Origin: Drosophila pseudoobscura
Lineage: Eukaryota > Arthropoda > Insecta > Diptera > Drosophilidae
DNA: 64,000 nt
Assembly (NCBI RefSeq): GCF_009870125.1
Contig: NC_046680.1
Location: forward strand, 10,664,001-10,728,000
Direction of reading: 5' to 3'
Positions 28,001-38,950 of this stretch are shown here, piece after piece. The position numbers were made by a program, and so were the translations under genes. Numbering within the stretch: position 1 is the stretch's first letter; each line of letters begins with the position of its first letter. The notes under the pieces were generated by a model. That model worked only from the letters and a program-made list of their open reading frames with translations. It was not told the DNA's origin and did no database searches.

Positions 28001-29196
28001 ATATTTTTTGTTACATATACAATTTGTATCTTTGTATATTTTGGTCGAGCGAAAGGGTCGCCTCGTTTGCTGTCTCTTTCTCTATCTGGCTGCCTGATTT
28101 CAAATTAGTTGAATTGTCAATGCAAAAAAAAAAAACAACAACAAAAACCACACATATGTGCACGCATACACCTATGCAAAATACATATGCGTGTGTGGCC
28201 GTCTGTGAGTGTGTTTCGTAATGTTTCATTTGGCCGTTGTGTTTTTGTTATTGCGTCTTTCTTCATTTACGAATTTCATGGATTTCCCTAAAATAATTTT
28301 TGTTGCTTTTCCGCTGTGGTTGTTGCTTTTGCCTTTGCCTTCGCCTTTGCTGTTATTGTTGTTGTTGTTGAGAAACCCAAGTGACTTTCACTGCCAAACA
28401 ACATCATCAGCGGCAGCGGCAGAGACAGAGCCAAAAACAGAGGCAGCAATCCATTCCGGGACCAACTGACTGAGTGACTGACTGACTCCGCAATTCCACA
28501 GCTCTGCCACATAAAACTTCGCACTTAACTGAATTTCATTAAATTACAATTTTTAATTTCATTTTTTCTTTTTTACTATTTTGTGCAATTTTTCCATTCC
28601 TTTTTTGTGGAAAGAAAAATCACAAATAACTTTTAAAGTGTAATAATAATAATAATAATAATAATGGAGTTCTTTGAGGAGTTCTTGGCGCCACATATGT
28701 ATGAAATCTTTATTATATTTTTATAGCTTTCATAACATTTGCTAATTTTGTGGTCTTGGGTTAGAGTTTCTTAAATCTTTGGGATGTTTGGTATATTTTT
28801 TGCTAATAAATCTTCAACAAATCTTCAGCATATACTCTTAAAGATAGTAACTATTTCTTTGGATGTGCTAACCCTCTATTTGAAACATTTGATTTCAAAT
28901 CCATAAGCTCTTAATCAACCATTAAATTAGTATTTATCAAGATATTTGGTGCAAGAGTTATTCTTGACGTTTTCCTTCCTTCGTTTCCCTAGAACCAACT
29001 TATTCTAGAGCGGAGTAATGGGGTAATGGTGTAAATGGGGGGGGGGGGGGGGGGGTCTTGGTTTACCTTTGATGGAACCGCTTGAATTGTTTTGTCCCGC
29101 CGGCGACTGGACGTTGCTTTGACCGAGGTTGTTGGCGTGTGCTTCCAGTTTCGAAGTGACGCTGCTCCACATGTCAAACATCCGTTGCGTATACAT
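13048..29196 (-). CDS. Hr3: Nuclear hormone receptor HR3 (ROR family), 487-aa isoform
   Basis: Nine coding exons: 29067-29196, 14805-15032, 14567-14735, 14200-14369, 14022-14125, 13792-13938, 13467-13710, 13255-13405 and 13048-13168. All have GT/AG borders and the frame is unbroken, giving 487 aa, the length I recall for D. melanogaster Hr46/Hr3. The start [12 protein letters not shown] lies in the far exon. The C4 zinc-finger DNA-binding domain begins at residue 51 ([10 protein letters not shown]) and carries the P-box CEGCKG. A Ser/Tyr-rich hinge follows, and the ligand-binding domain covers about residues 240-480, ending [12 protein letters not shown]3 is a nuclear, ecdysone-induced orphan receptor related to vertebrate RORs; it binds AGGTCA half-sites as a monomer, activates ftz-f1 and is countered by E75. 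A 14-kb intron separates exon 1 from the DNA-binding-domain exon, leaving room for alternative promoters. Identity is near certain. UTRs and transcription starts are not resolved. Confidence 0.97.
13755..13784. repeat. (GGGTAT)n short tandem repeat in an Hr3 intron
   Basis: Between four and five copies of GGGTAT lie in the small intron between two ligand-binding-domain exons, close to the GTGAGA donor at 13791. It is probably slippage-derived. Confidence 0.85.
19073..19092. repeat. (TTA)n microsatellite
   Basis: About six TTA/ATT trinucleotides in the large Hr3 intron. A comparable (AAT)n tract stands at 28641-28665. Confidence 0.85.
22502..22531. repeat. 10-bp GC-rich tandem repeat (CGCACCGAGC)
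   Basis: Three head-to-tail copies of a 10-bp unit with one substitution lie inside a GC-rich island of the Hr3 intron. Confidence 0.75.
22643..22669. repeat. (TG)n microsatellite
   Basis: About thirteen uninterrupted TG units in the large Hr3 intron. Confidence 0.9.
29037..29055. repeat. Homopolymer of 19 G next to an Hr3 splice donor
   Basis: An unbroken run of G on the plus strand, C on the minus strand. On the minus strand it begins about 11 nt into the intron that follows the 43-codon first exon of Hr3 (donor GTAAAC at 29061-29066). Homopolymers this long are slippage-prone and also error-prone in assemblies. Confidence 0.9.
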
Positions 29197-31218
29197 AATT
29201 ATTAGTGAGAAATGCGAAATGCGAAGCTTTGGTGACGTTTGTAGTGCGTGTCTATTGCTGTTGCTCTTCCTGTATCTGATGTTGCAGTTGCCGTTGATTG
29301 GCAAAGTATTATGTACACTCTGAGTTGGTTGTTGCAGCCTCTGATGTACTCAGCCACGCGCTCATGCCGCACGCCTTGCGGGGGTGGCGTATGCGCAATC
29401 TGTATGCTTTTTGTCCACCGAATGAATTAGATGCTCGTTTACGTTTAGTTTAGCTTTAGCTCTACTTGTGTAAATGTGTAAAACGTTGTATACAGGACTC
29501 AGTATGTAGCTGCCCTTCGGTTGTGATTTCTGTTAGCCAACTTCTTATTGCACTTGGTCGTCCTCTTGTCTACTATCCGCTGCTCGTTTCCATATAAGTA
29601 TGTATATTTAACGAATGAATTTGCTTCGATTTTCGCCTTCCGTGTGAATCAAGAACTATCACAGTGTGTGGGTGTTTATGAGACAGTGGGGTTGTGAGAG
29701 GGGGGATGGGGGGCTGCCAATCGATTTAGGTATGTATATGTATATAATATGTATATATGTATATGGTGTATATTGCTATAGATGTATACTATATAATGAT
29801 CTAACGTTGTCAGGCCTGTAGGTACTAAATTGTTGATGTTGCTGGATCTGGTTATATAATGTTATATATTGTTGCTTGTTTGCTTGTTTGTTTTTTTTTT
29901 TTTGTTTTAACTATTTATTAATAAGACACTTGTTCGCGTATGTTTTAGCTTGTTTTTGTTGTATTTTTAAAGCGATTTATCAATGATTTCTTGTTTAATT
30001 GTTCAACCATTGGCTCAACCCTTTTGCAGAATATGCAGATTGTTGCTGCTGCTGTTCGTAGTGCTGCTGCTGCTGTTGTTGCTGCTGCTGCCGCGAGAGT
30101 TTTTGTTTTTTCCTGCTTCGGGCAGGGGCAGTGTCAGGGGCAGGGGCAGGGGCTGCCTCTGCTGCTGCTGCTGCTTTATCACTTTCACTGCGCTGTTGTT
30201 GTTGTTGTTGTTGGTGTTGCTGTTGCTGTTGTTGCCGCTTCTCCGGTTGCAGCGATTTTTATGGTTGCTGGTTATTGTCTCTTTGCTGCCGCCGCTATTG
30301 TTGTTGCTATGCTGACTGTTTTGTCGATTTCTCTGTTTCGCTTGATTCCAAATCAAAATTTCCAAAAATACGAAAATCTCACGACAATTGATTCCGGAAG
30401 ACATTTAGGCGCAGCGCACTCGTTTCCCCTCTGAACGGCCTGGTCTAAGTCGTCAGTTTGAACACCTTGATGTACAGAATGGCTTGGCCAGTCATGTGAA
30501 TACTTTTGCTACGCACTTTCAGCCAGGGCCAGGTCCTGGCACTCAGCATATTGCTCGGGAGCGGGGTGTCGTCTACGGGTAAATACAGGGTATCACAGTG
30601 GCAATTACATACATATCTATCGATTGTGGGTCGATCAAGGGACAGACACGGGTCGTTCATCGATGCGCGCGCGCCTCTGCGTGTGTGTCGATCCGAATTT
30701 CGCTTTAATTTCCCAACATCACGAGGAACAGGAACTGGGCCGACCACGACCACGACCACCCCCTCTAAAGCCCCTCCTATGGCCCTCCCCTTGGGGTTGG
30801 CAACTACTGCGCCCCTGCGCCCCTTCTGGCGGTGATTATCCCACAACATGAGCATGGAAAATCGATAGAGAAATGGGATTTAAGGGTGCCCCCAGACAGA
30901 CGAGAGGGTTGGGCGTGGGTGTGTGGGTGTGCGGGTGGGGGGTGGGTGCCCTATGCTGGGGCAAACAGGCAAAAAAATAAAAAGGCACGCTGCCGCTGAG
31001 TGCAACGCGAGTGAGCGCCGAAGAAACGAGCGCATAAATCTCATCGTCAGTTGTGGGTGTGTTCGTGTATGTGTGTGTTTGGGCTTGGGTGTGTGTGTGA
31101 ACATAGAAAAAAGTTCTATGACCCAAACACATACAATCACACAGGCACACACGCAGACAGAAAAACACAAACGAGCCGGCAAACCCAATGAATATGAAAA
31201 CATTTTACTTTTCCCCCG

Positions 31219-31250
31219 CTCTCTCTTTCTCTCTCTCTCTCTCTCTCTGT
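31219..31250. repeat. (CT)n / GAGA tract
   Basis: A pyrimidine run dominated by CT dinucleotides; read on the Hr3 sense strand it is a GAGAG tract of the kind bound by GAGA factor. A matching tract lies at 33283-33305. Confidence 0.85.
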
Positions 31251-33604
31251 CTCTGGCCTGCCTCTCTGTCGGCTGGTTACACGAGCACGAGTGGGTGAAG
31301 CGGTGCGGCGCGGGGGTGGCGATTACTTTGTTGGAGGCTTGGGGTGGCTTTGGGTGGCCATGCGGAAGCCCCCGGCAGACATATAAAATACGTCACCAAA
31401 GCGACAGCCAGCCCCCAGCAACAGCAACAACAGCAACAACAACAACAACAACAACACAGAAATTGTGCCAGCTCACAGAACGAGAGCGGGACAGAGAGAT
31501 AGCGAGAGAGAGGGAGAGAGCGAGAGATATTTACATACAGACAGAACGCAATGAAAGAAGAAAGGCTGAAAAGAAAATGAAAATGAATAGTCGCACACAG
31601 CCGGAGAGGCGAAATACGGCAAAATACGGCAGCGGCAGCGGCAGTAAAACAGTTAAAATGAAAAATTCTCTCGCAGCGACGACAACGAACTTACTAACGG
31701 TACCCCCAAGCTAACGAGCCGGTCAAGCCGATGATGATAATGACGATGACGATGATGATGGTGGAAAGCGGAGAGCCGAGAGCGGGCTAACGGGTGAGAA
31801 AGTAGTGTAAGAGAGAGAGAGAGAGAGAGCGCGCTCTCGCGAGGGGGAGGAAGAGGCCCGGCCGAAGGCGGTTACAGTTACAACAGAGCGACAGAAAAGC
31901 AGACGACAAACTTTACATGGCATCGCAGTCGGCGTCGCTGTCGCTGTTGATTCTACTTCTGCTACTGCTGCTGCTGCTGTTGCTGTTGCCGTCGCAGTAC
32001 GTTGACGCCGACGAAAAAGACCAATGACCTATGGGTGGGCTCCGCTGCTCCCGCCGCCTCCCCCTCCCGTCTCCACCCCAGATCTGCTTAGGCTGTTTTC
32101 CGCTTCTAGCTGTTGGGCGGCAGTCTGGGGTGGCACACTTATACCCGACGACACGACACATGGAGTGCTGGGCTGTGTGTCGGTGTGTCGGTGTGTGTGT
32201 GTTCTACTAACGGTAATGCAAACAGTTGGCGCTGCCAGGAGGGGAGCGGTAATAGGAATGGGAACGGGGAATGGGAACGGGAACGGGGATTTCGGTGTGG
32301 AAGTGGATGTGGGTGGGTGGGTGGGTGGCTAGGCCTCACGATGATGATGGCGGAGCAGGGACCCCAGCGACGACCGACTTTGCTCTGCTCTGAACTCTGG
32401 GCCGCAGTGACTTACTGCCAACTGCTGCTGCCGCCTACTTGCCACTGCTGCAACAATAACAATTGTTGATAATCATAATGCTGCACAATGGGAAAAGCAG
32501 CAACTACAAAGGGAAAACTAGAAAAGCTCCACTAGAAAAGGGCATCTCGTGGATTTGGGTTCCTCCGTTTCGGGGATCTCCGGAGAGGGGGCCCACGGAG
32601 TGGGCAAGACAATGGGCCGCACTATGAAAGATTACAGGAAAACTTAAGCTGACAGTTTTGCCTGCTAGAGCATGAGGAGGCCTGGAGAGGGGGAGGCATC
32701 TAGCTGCCCAAATTCTTCCCCCTTAACCCACAACGCGGGATCCCCAATCTGCATCGATCGTATGGGTGAGTATATCCAAAGTGGTCCGATTAGAGGCCAA
32801 TTGATTATTCCAATAAATTATCCAATTTGTTGTGCCGATGGGGGCCTTGTTCCTTGGGTTCCGATGGGCAGTTTTCATTTCTGTTAATTTTCATTTAATT
32901 TGATATTTTTATATCCTTTTCGCACACACAAACACGGAGGCGCACACACACACACGCAGAGGCGTGCATCGATCGATCGCACACATACACTGAAATTTGC
33001 GTTGTTTTTGTTACACAATCGAATCCGTGTGTCCGCCGAGGGGGGTCGGCGTGGGCTTGGCGGGCGACAAGGGCCGCGCTTTTGCATTCCTCTCCTCCGC
33101 TCGGAGTCTGGAGTATTACGTCACTGGCACTTCCGTCGCTAACGGGACAGAGGTAAAGGCAGGGGGGGGCCGCATTGCAGTTGCAGTTGCATTTTGGTTT
33201 TGGTTTTGGTTTTTATTAGGCACGATTTGGAATTTGAATGCACTCGATATTGATTGATATATACTCTATCGCTATCTCGCTCGCTCTCTCTCTCTCTCTC
33301 TCTCTTTTTCACCCGATATATATTTATTCTATGATTTTGTTTTGATCTGAAACCGAACGAACTTCCACAGAGTTGCAGATTCGTTTATCTGCTGCTGTTG
33401 CAATATTCCAATATTCCTGCTGCCGTCGCCGTTGCCGTTGCCGATGTTGCACTTTGGCTAGACACACACAAACACACACACACGAGCAGGCACGCAGTGG
33501 CAGTGGCAGTGGCAGAGAGGGGCCGCGCGCGTTAATTTCGTGGCTTTCGGTGCTTTTTGGAGCCACTGGAGCCGCTTGTAACCGTTGGCGGCGGAGAAAC
33601 GCAT

Positions 33605-33692
33605 AGACGCACGGATAGACGGACACGCACGCACACGGATACACGGATTCACGCACACGGATACACGTATACACGGATACACGGATACGGAT
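33605..33692. repeat. Minisatellite of CACGGATA-type units
   Basis: Eight or more imperfect copies of an 8- to 10-bp unit (CACGGATA with variants) run head to tail upstream of the 29-kb Hr3 exon. All are non-coding as far as I can see. Confidence 0.8.
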
Positions 33693-36600
33693 ACGCGGGC
33701 AGTCACCGGCTGATGGGAAATAATACAGAGTAAACAGCAACAACAAATAATTAATAATAAAGATACAACGCGCTGCGCATCGTAACCCGCCGCCGCATTC
33801 GCTCGATTCAAAGTGTAGCCGAAGAGTGCCTGCCGTGCCTCAAAATGTTATCGAGTTCGTTGTCGTCCGTACGGTACGGCGGCAGCGCTGCCGCAGAGCC
33901 AGTGGCAGCCAGCAGCCAGCAGCGAGCGTCGCAATGCGGTGTGTGGCAGCAGAGAGCGCCGGAGAGCGGCAGAGCGGCAGAGAGGCAGAGAGAGAGAGAG
34001 AGAGTTCACGGCAGCGGGGCAGGCAGCCCCCAAAGCAGCGCTGCCCGCTGAGTGGGTATATGTGTCTCTGTGCCGATGACTTCTTCAGTCTGCCTCTGCC
34101 TCCACCTCCGCCTCCGCCACCGCCACCGCCTCTGCCCCTGGCCCACGTCCCCTCCTGCTGCTGACGCCCCACCAGCTTTTTTCTGTTGTCAGCATTCCGC
34201 TTTGGGCCGTTCATTCGCTATGGCAACCAACAACCAATCGCTCCGAGGCCCCAACACTCCAAAAAGTTGCCCAGAGAGCGGCAATCAGCTGTTGCCGTTT
34301 GGCTCTCTTAAAACAAGACATTCTCCTCTCTTTGCCCAAAGAGAGCGCTAGAAAAGCAGTGAGAGAGAGAGAGAGGGAGCTTTTGGAAAAGCTGGCGCTG
34401 TTTTTCCGTTTCCTTTTCGCATTTCCCGGTCGGTCCCATCTGGCTCTGCCTCTGCCTCTGCCTCTGCCTCCCGCAATTAGCAGGTCAATTGCTTTTTAGG
34501 GCAAAATGTGTGCACTGCAGTTGACTTATTCGCCAGAAAGCAGTCGGCAGCATTTAAATACGGTCCCCCATGCCCTACCACCCCCCACCCTACTATCCTT
34601 TAGCCCTCTTAAATGGATATTGGCCATAAACACATTATATATTCTTTTGTACATACATATAGTGTATTTATTAATTTTATAAATATTTAAGATCGCTTAA
34701 AAAGCCACCCATCAGCAGTCAAGGTGAACTGCAGCCAATTAAAAATGTTAAAATTAGTTTAAACATTTGGCAATTTGCTTTCGAAGTTTGCCAAAAAATA
34801 TATAAAAGCCAAAATGAAAAAAAATAAGATTCCATGTAAATGTTGAAAACCGAAACTTCGCGCTCAGGCCATAAATTAATATTTCATTTGTTAATTTATG
34901 GATTTTCGATGCTGGGCCATTAGCTCTGAAACTATCTCCCAGATCCGCAGCGACGATCGTGTGTGTGCAGCATAATTCGCATTTTGCATAGACGCCAAAG
35001 AGATGGGCGCTAGCCAATTGGCGGGGGATTACGACATCGCCCTGGCCCGAGCAGCCCCAGTCCCAGCCCCAGACCCAGTCCCAGTCCCGACGAAGTTTGG
35101 CAAAATCCGAAATATGATAATGAAACTTCGCCACGCTCGATCGGAGGCGAAGGCAGCCTCATGCGGCGCTGACCTGGCTAATGGTCGGGTCGGGGCAGAA
35201 GATTCATGCGTGAAATGCAAAGCGTTGTTCAACCAAAAATTATAATGAACCTGACTCCAATTCATAGGGGGATTACAACAATAACCGTCGATATATATAC
35301 ATATGTATGTGCACAAGATTGTGCACAAAAAGTGATAGTGTGAGTCCCCATTGACAAGATATATCTCGTAATCTTTCCGTTGCGACATCTTCGACGACAT
35401 CGACAGACGACCGCAAAGTCCATCGACCACGTTCAGGGTCGCCGCCGTCGTCGCCGCCGTAGACCCATCCGCAAAAAGGTTCGGATTAGGAAAACCTCTT
35501 TTTATGCACCTTTTTGCCAACCATTATTATGTGGGCTAATCATTGTCAAATGTGCACGTGACTGGTGGATGACCCAAACGAGTTTCGTGGGAGACTAGAG
35601 CATATGAGTCATATTTGGAATGGGAAACTTGTTTCACTTAAAGCAATATTTAAACTAATAAAAGATTATAGAGCCAGGAGGACTTTTGAGAATGATTGAG
35701 AAAGATATTCAGTTTGTTCTTGATTTCGCTTTCGCATCGAAAAAAAGATCTTCATTTTGTAAAGTTATACCAATCGCTGGATTACTTTCACATATAATGA
35801 GGCTTAAGGAACTCAAGAGAGAGCATTGAACGGGAGACACTTGCTTCTGGGCTTGGTTCTACTTGGTCCAGTTGGGACGGCAATTAGGTAACATTTGATG
35901 TCGATCGCTCATCAATCACGGGGCCGAGCAGGGCCGACATCCAGCCACCGCCCCCCGGCAGGCTAATGAGTACGGCCGCCCTGAGCAGAAACTATCAACA
36001 AAAACAAAAACTATAAAATATAGATCAATCTTGGCCGACTGACTGTGGGGCTTCTGCAGGGGAAGTCGTGTCAGTGCCTGACACTCATTTGTAGCCATCA
36101 AGTGAGCAGAACCGAGCAGCTCTGGGCCCTGGGGCGATGCCAAATCAATTTTTCTTTCGGCTTAGCTGGAAAAGCTAACCTCCCCCCTCCGCGCCCCCAG
36201 TCAATCGTCCCTTCAAGCTTGAGTGCCTACAGACGTTGATTCTATTATGTTTTAGCTTGGGTTTGAGCCTCCCCTCTTTTATTCTCTCTCTCTTTCTGTG
36301 CTTAGGCTCCATTCAGCTAACTGTATAGTTTGTAGTTGACGCTTTTACCGCTAGGGTTCGAGCTACGGTAAAAATATGAGCCAAGAAGAAGAACCAGCAA
36401 GAACAGCAGCAGCAACAGCAGCAGCAGAGTCTTGGCCATGTTGCTGGGTAGCCAGCTCATTCGAGCCGAGCAGCAGTAAAGCGAATATGCCGGGGCAGCG
36501 CGATTCGCAAAAAACAGGCAGAACGACAGAGCGGCAGCGGGGAAGGCAAGGAGAGACTGAAACAGCTAACAGAAACAGAACCTAATGGCAAAGAACACCT

Positions 36601-37545
36601 AGACATGGCCGGAGCGAGTGAGGCTTATTTAGTATGTCAAAACATGTTCTTGTTGCTGTTGGTTGTTGGCTGTGGAAAGTGGGACACTTGCCTCTGCCAC
36701 TGGCGCTGCCTCTGCCACTGCCTCTGCTGCTGCAGCCACACAAAGGTGAATAGCCAATAAATCGAGGCTTGTAAATTGAAATTCTTTTTAGCATGGGGTG
36801 TGTACACCTGTTGTTGCCACTGCCGCTGCCACTGCCGCTGCCACTGCTGGAGCTGCTGATGTGTCAGCCTGTTAATTGCTGCTGAGGATGCTTGCGCAAT
36901 GGGCGTTCATTTGCATAGCTTGAATTTTTTGGATTTTTTTGATTCTTACGAGTAGGTTCTGGGATTCATGCGTAAGGGAAACCACGAATGGGCCATTGTT
37001 CACTCTGAGAGCTCTCCCTTCAGAGAGTAACCACCCGACCCTTTCGCACTCATTCAAAGAAGACACGAGGAAGGATCCTACACGGTCAAGGGTTTCTACA
37101 TATGAAATGGGTTTACGGGCACCGACGGTCTCTCAAGCTTCTACGAATTTTTCGAATACTTAGCTATGACATGAAGCTAAGATAAGCTCCCAATATTTTT
37201 AGACCATTTGGTATTACCAAAGACAAATATATACATAGATAGATAGATGAGTAACGCCCATATATTTAAAGGGTATACGTTTGTTTTGAAAGTGGTTTTA
37301 GAAGGCCATAAGGGTAATCCTCGGCTCTTAGTCCATTATAAGTCTTAAAATTCCAAGCAGAAGTTAGGCAATTAAATAATTTAAGCGAGGCTGCACAAGG
37401 ATGAGTCCATATGTGGGAAAAAGATGGATTCTCATTAGACTGCATTACGGGGGGATTAAACCACTACTCCAGTGGTCTTAAGTCGAGTTGAGTGGCTGTC
37501 AAGTGGCAGCGGAGTGAATGGCTATTAATCGGATATCGGATTTAC

Positions 37546-38755
37546 CTGTCATGGCATTGCTGCTGGTGCTGCTGCTGCTGCCGTGGCTCTCTCTGGTCGA
37601 TGTGGCAGATGGGGCAGATGTTCCCTGTGCTGTTGTTGCAGCGGGCTTCTGTGCGATGAGCAGCGACATTGGCGGTGGCGTTCGTTCCTTGGGCGGGTCC
37701 CGCCCCTTGGGATGCTGGTTGCTGATGATGACGGGATTGCTGATGGTGCTCTCGCTGGTGTTGCTGGTCATGGTCTTGCAGACGGAGCTGATGTTGCTGA
37801 TGCTGCTGAAGCTGCTCAGGCTGCTGAAGCTGCTCGACCTGGCCAGGGCCGGGGGCTCAGACATATACTTGAGCTGCGTTCGCGCCGGCTGCTGCCTGGC
37901 CACTCTCTTGGGGGCTGGCGGCTCCTGGTCAGTCTCATCGTCCGCCTCGAGCTCAGCCTGCAGCTCCGCCTCCAGCTCCAGCTCCGTATCCGTATCGGGC
38001 TGGACCGTGGCTATGATGGTGCCGTCCTCATTGGTCTGCTCGAAGCACACATCCAGCAGCGTGGCCCCGCTGCCCGCCTGAAGGCCGGCAATGTCCTTGA
38101 GGTCGATCCAGCTGGCCCCCAGCTTGTCGGCATCGCTAAGGGGCAGGCTTAGCACCCGCGTATCGCCCTCGTCCACGATGTGGAAGGCCTGGGTCGGCTC
38201 GATCTTCACGATGATGGGCTGATTGGCCAGGATCTGGGCCGGCGGCGCGCTCCCCAGCAGGTTGGCCATGTTCTCCTCCTCCTCGTCGGCGGCCTCCAGC
38301 TCGCTCAGCTGCTGTTCTATCTGCAGGTACGTGGCGCTGGTGGTGCTCGTGGAGCTGCTGGTGGTGGTGCTGGTGGTGGCCACCGAGTGCTTCAGCATGT
38401 CCAGCTTCAGCACGGTGCACTTGTCGGTCTGCTGGTACTGGTGCTGCTGCTGCGGCCGTTGCAGGATCGCCAGTGCGGGAGTGGCGGCAGCTCCGGAGCC
38501 ACCTGCATCCGAGAGGAAGGCCAGAGGCGGAGATGTGGCTGTGGCCTTGTTGGAGGTGCTGCGAACATGCGTTAGCTGCGGCGGCTGGGTGGTCTGGCTG
38601 GTCTGGGTTGCCGGGCCACTTCTGGTCACGATCGTGGTGGACACCGGCAGCGGGATTATCGATATGGAGGGCACCTTGCTGCGCAGGCTCGCCACGGCAG
38701 CGGCGGTGGCGGCGTCCGCATCGATGTACGTGTGGCTGCCACCGGGCGAGGCCCT

Positions 38756-38796
<41 letters not shown>

Positions 38797-38950
38797 CTGC
38801 GGGCTTGGCCTGCTGAATCAGCAGGAGATCTCGGGGCCTATCCGTCGTGGCGGCTGTTTGGAGCAACTGTACGGAGAGTCTTGCTGGTCGCTTGCCCCCC
38901 TTTTTGGGTCCTAACGCCTCTTAACGCTTAAACACTTTCACTTGCCTCAT
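37546..38950 (-). CDS. Hr3: Alternative N-terminal exon of the long HR3 isoform
   Basis: A minus-strand open frame of at least 440 codons ends at a GTAAAT donor (37540-37545) after the first base of a codon. This is the same phase as the 43-codon exon at 29 kb, so it joins in frame to the [11 protein letters not shown] exon at 15032 and would give HR3 a long A/B region. The exon encodes Ser/Thr/Gln-rich disorder, an acidic cluster (EAADEEEEN), the motif IVKIEP that fits a SUMO or synergy-control site, and a basic APKRVARQ segment. The first in-frame ATG inside the exon is at 38396-38398, but the frame stays open upstream to a TAA at 38921-38923. An ATG at 38948-38950 lies in the same frame. 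A 75-nt intron, 38867-38941 (GTGAAA donor, GTACAG acceptor), would remove that TAA and give MRQ-LLQTAATT. The long form would be about 728 aa from the internal ATG or 887 aa with the mini-intron. The frame and donor are seen; the start is inferred. Confidence 0.75.

Larger units (their letters stand above)
15033..29066 (-). other. Large Hr3 intron with possible internal promoters
   Basis: This interval lies between the acceptor of the DNA-binding-domain exon and the donor of the 43-codon first exon. It alternates AT-rich stretches (17.0-17.9, 23.0-24.2 and 26.6-27.9 kb) with GC-rich blocks rich in GAGAG and CACACA (15.95-16.35, 19.14-19.45, 22.4-22.7 and 25.45-25.85 kb). Such GAGA-rich islands often mark promoters or enhancers in Drosophila, but no core promoter could be fixed by eye. 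I see no additional exon that joins in frame to the DNA-binding-domain exon within this interval. Confidence 0.6.
29197..37545 (-). other. Hr3 upstream and intronic DNA, non-coding
   Basis: For the short isoform this is 5' UTR and promoter; for the long isoform it is intron. The frame directly upstream of MYTQRM stays open for about 36 codons but has no in-frame ATG, which supports the start at 29196. The interval holds CAG/CTG-rich sequence (30.0-30.3 kb), a 129-codon Asn/Gln-rich frame with an ATG on the minus strand (30015-30404), GAGA tracts (31.2-31.9 and 33.95-34.0 kb) and many CA repeats. No further exon with a phase-matching donor was found. Confidence 0.5.

Noticed and set aside
30923..31714. 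263-codon plus-strand open frame
   Set aside because: It consists of GT, CT, AG and CAA repeat translation (runs of Leu-Ser, Arg-Glu and Thr). It shows no domain and lies in the promoter and intron region of Hr3.
35029..35520. 163-codon minus-strand frame as another Hr3 first exon
   Set aside because: I found no donor in the phase required to join the DNA-binding-domain exon, and the C-terminal half reads like AT-rich non-coding DNA.
37518..38931. Long plus-strand frames of 130-200 codons opposite the Hr3 exon
   Set aside because: They are antisense shadows of the GC-rich Hr3 exon; they read as Leu/Val/Gly/Ala and Cys/Trp-rich sequence without any signal of their own.
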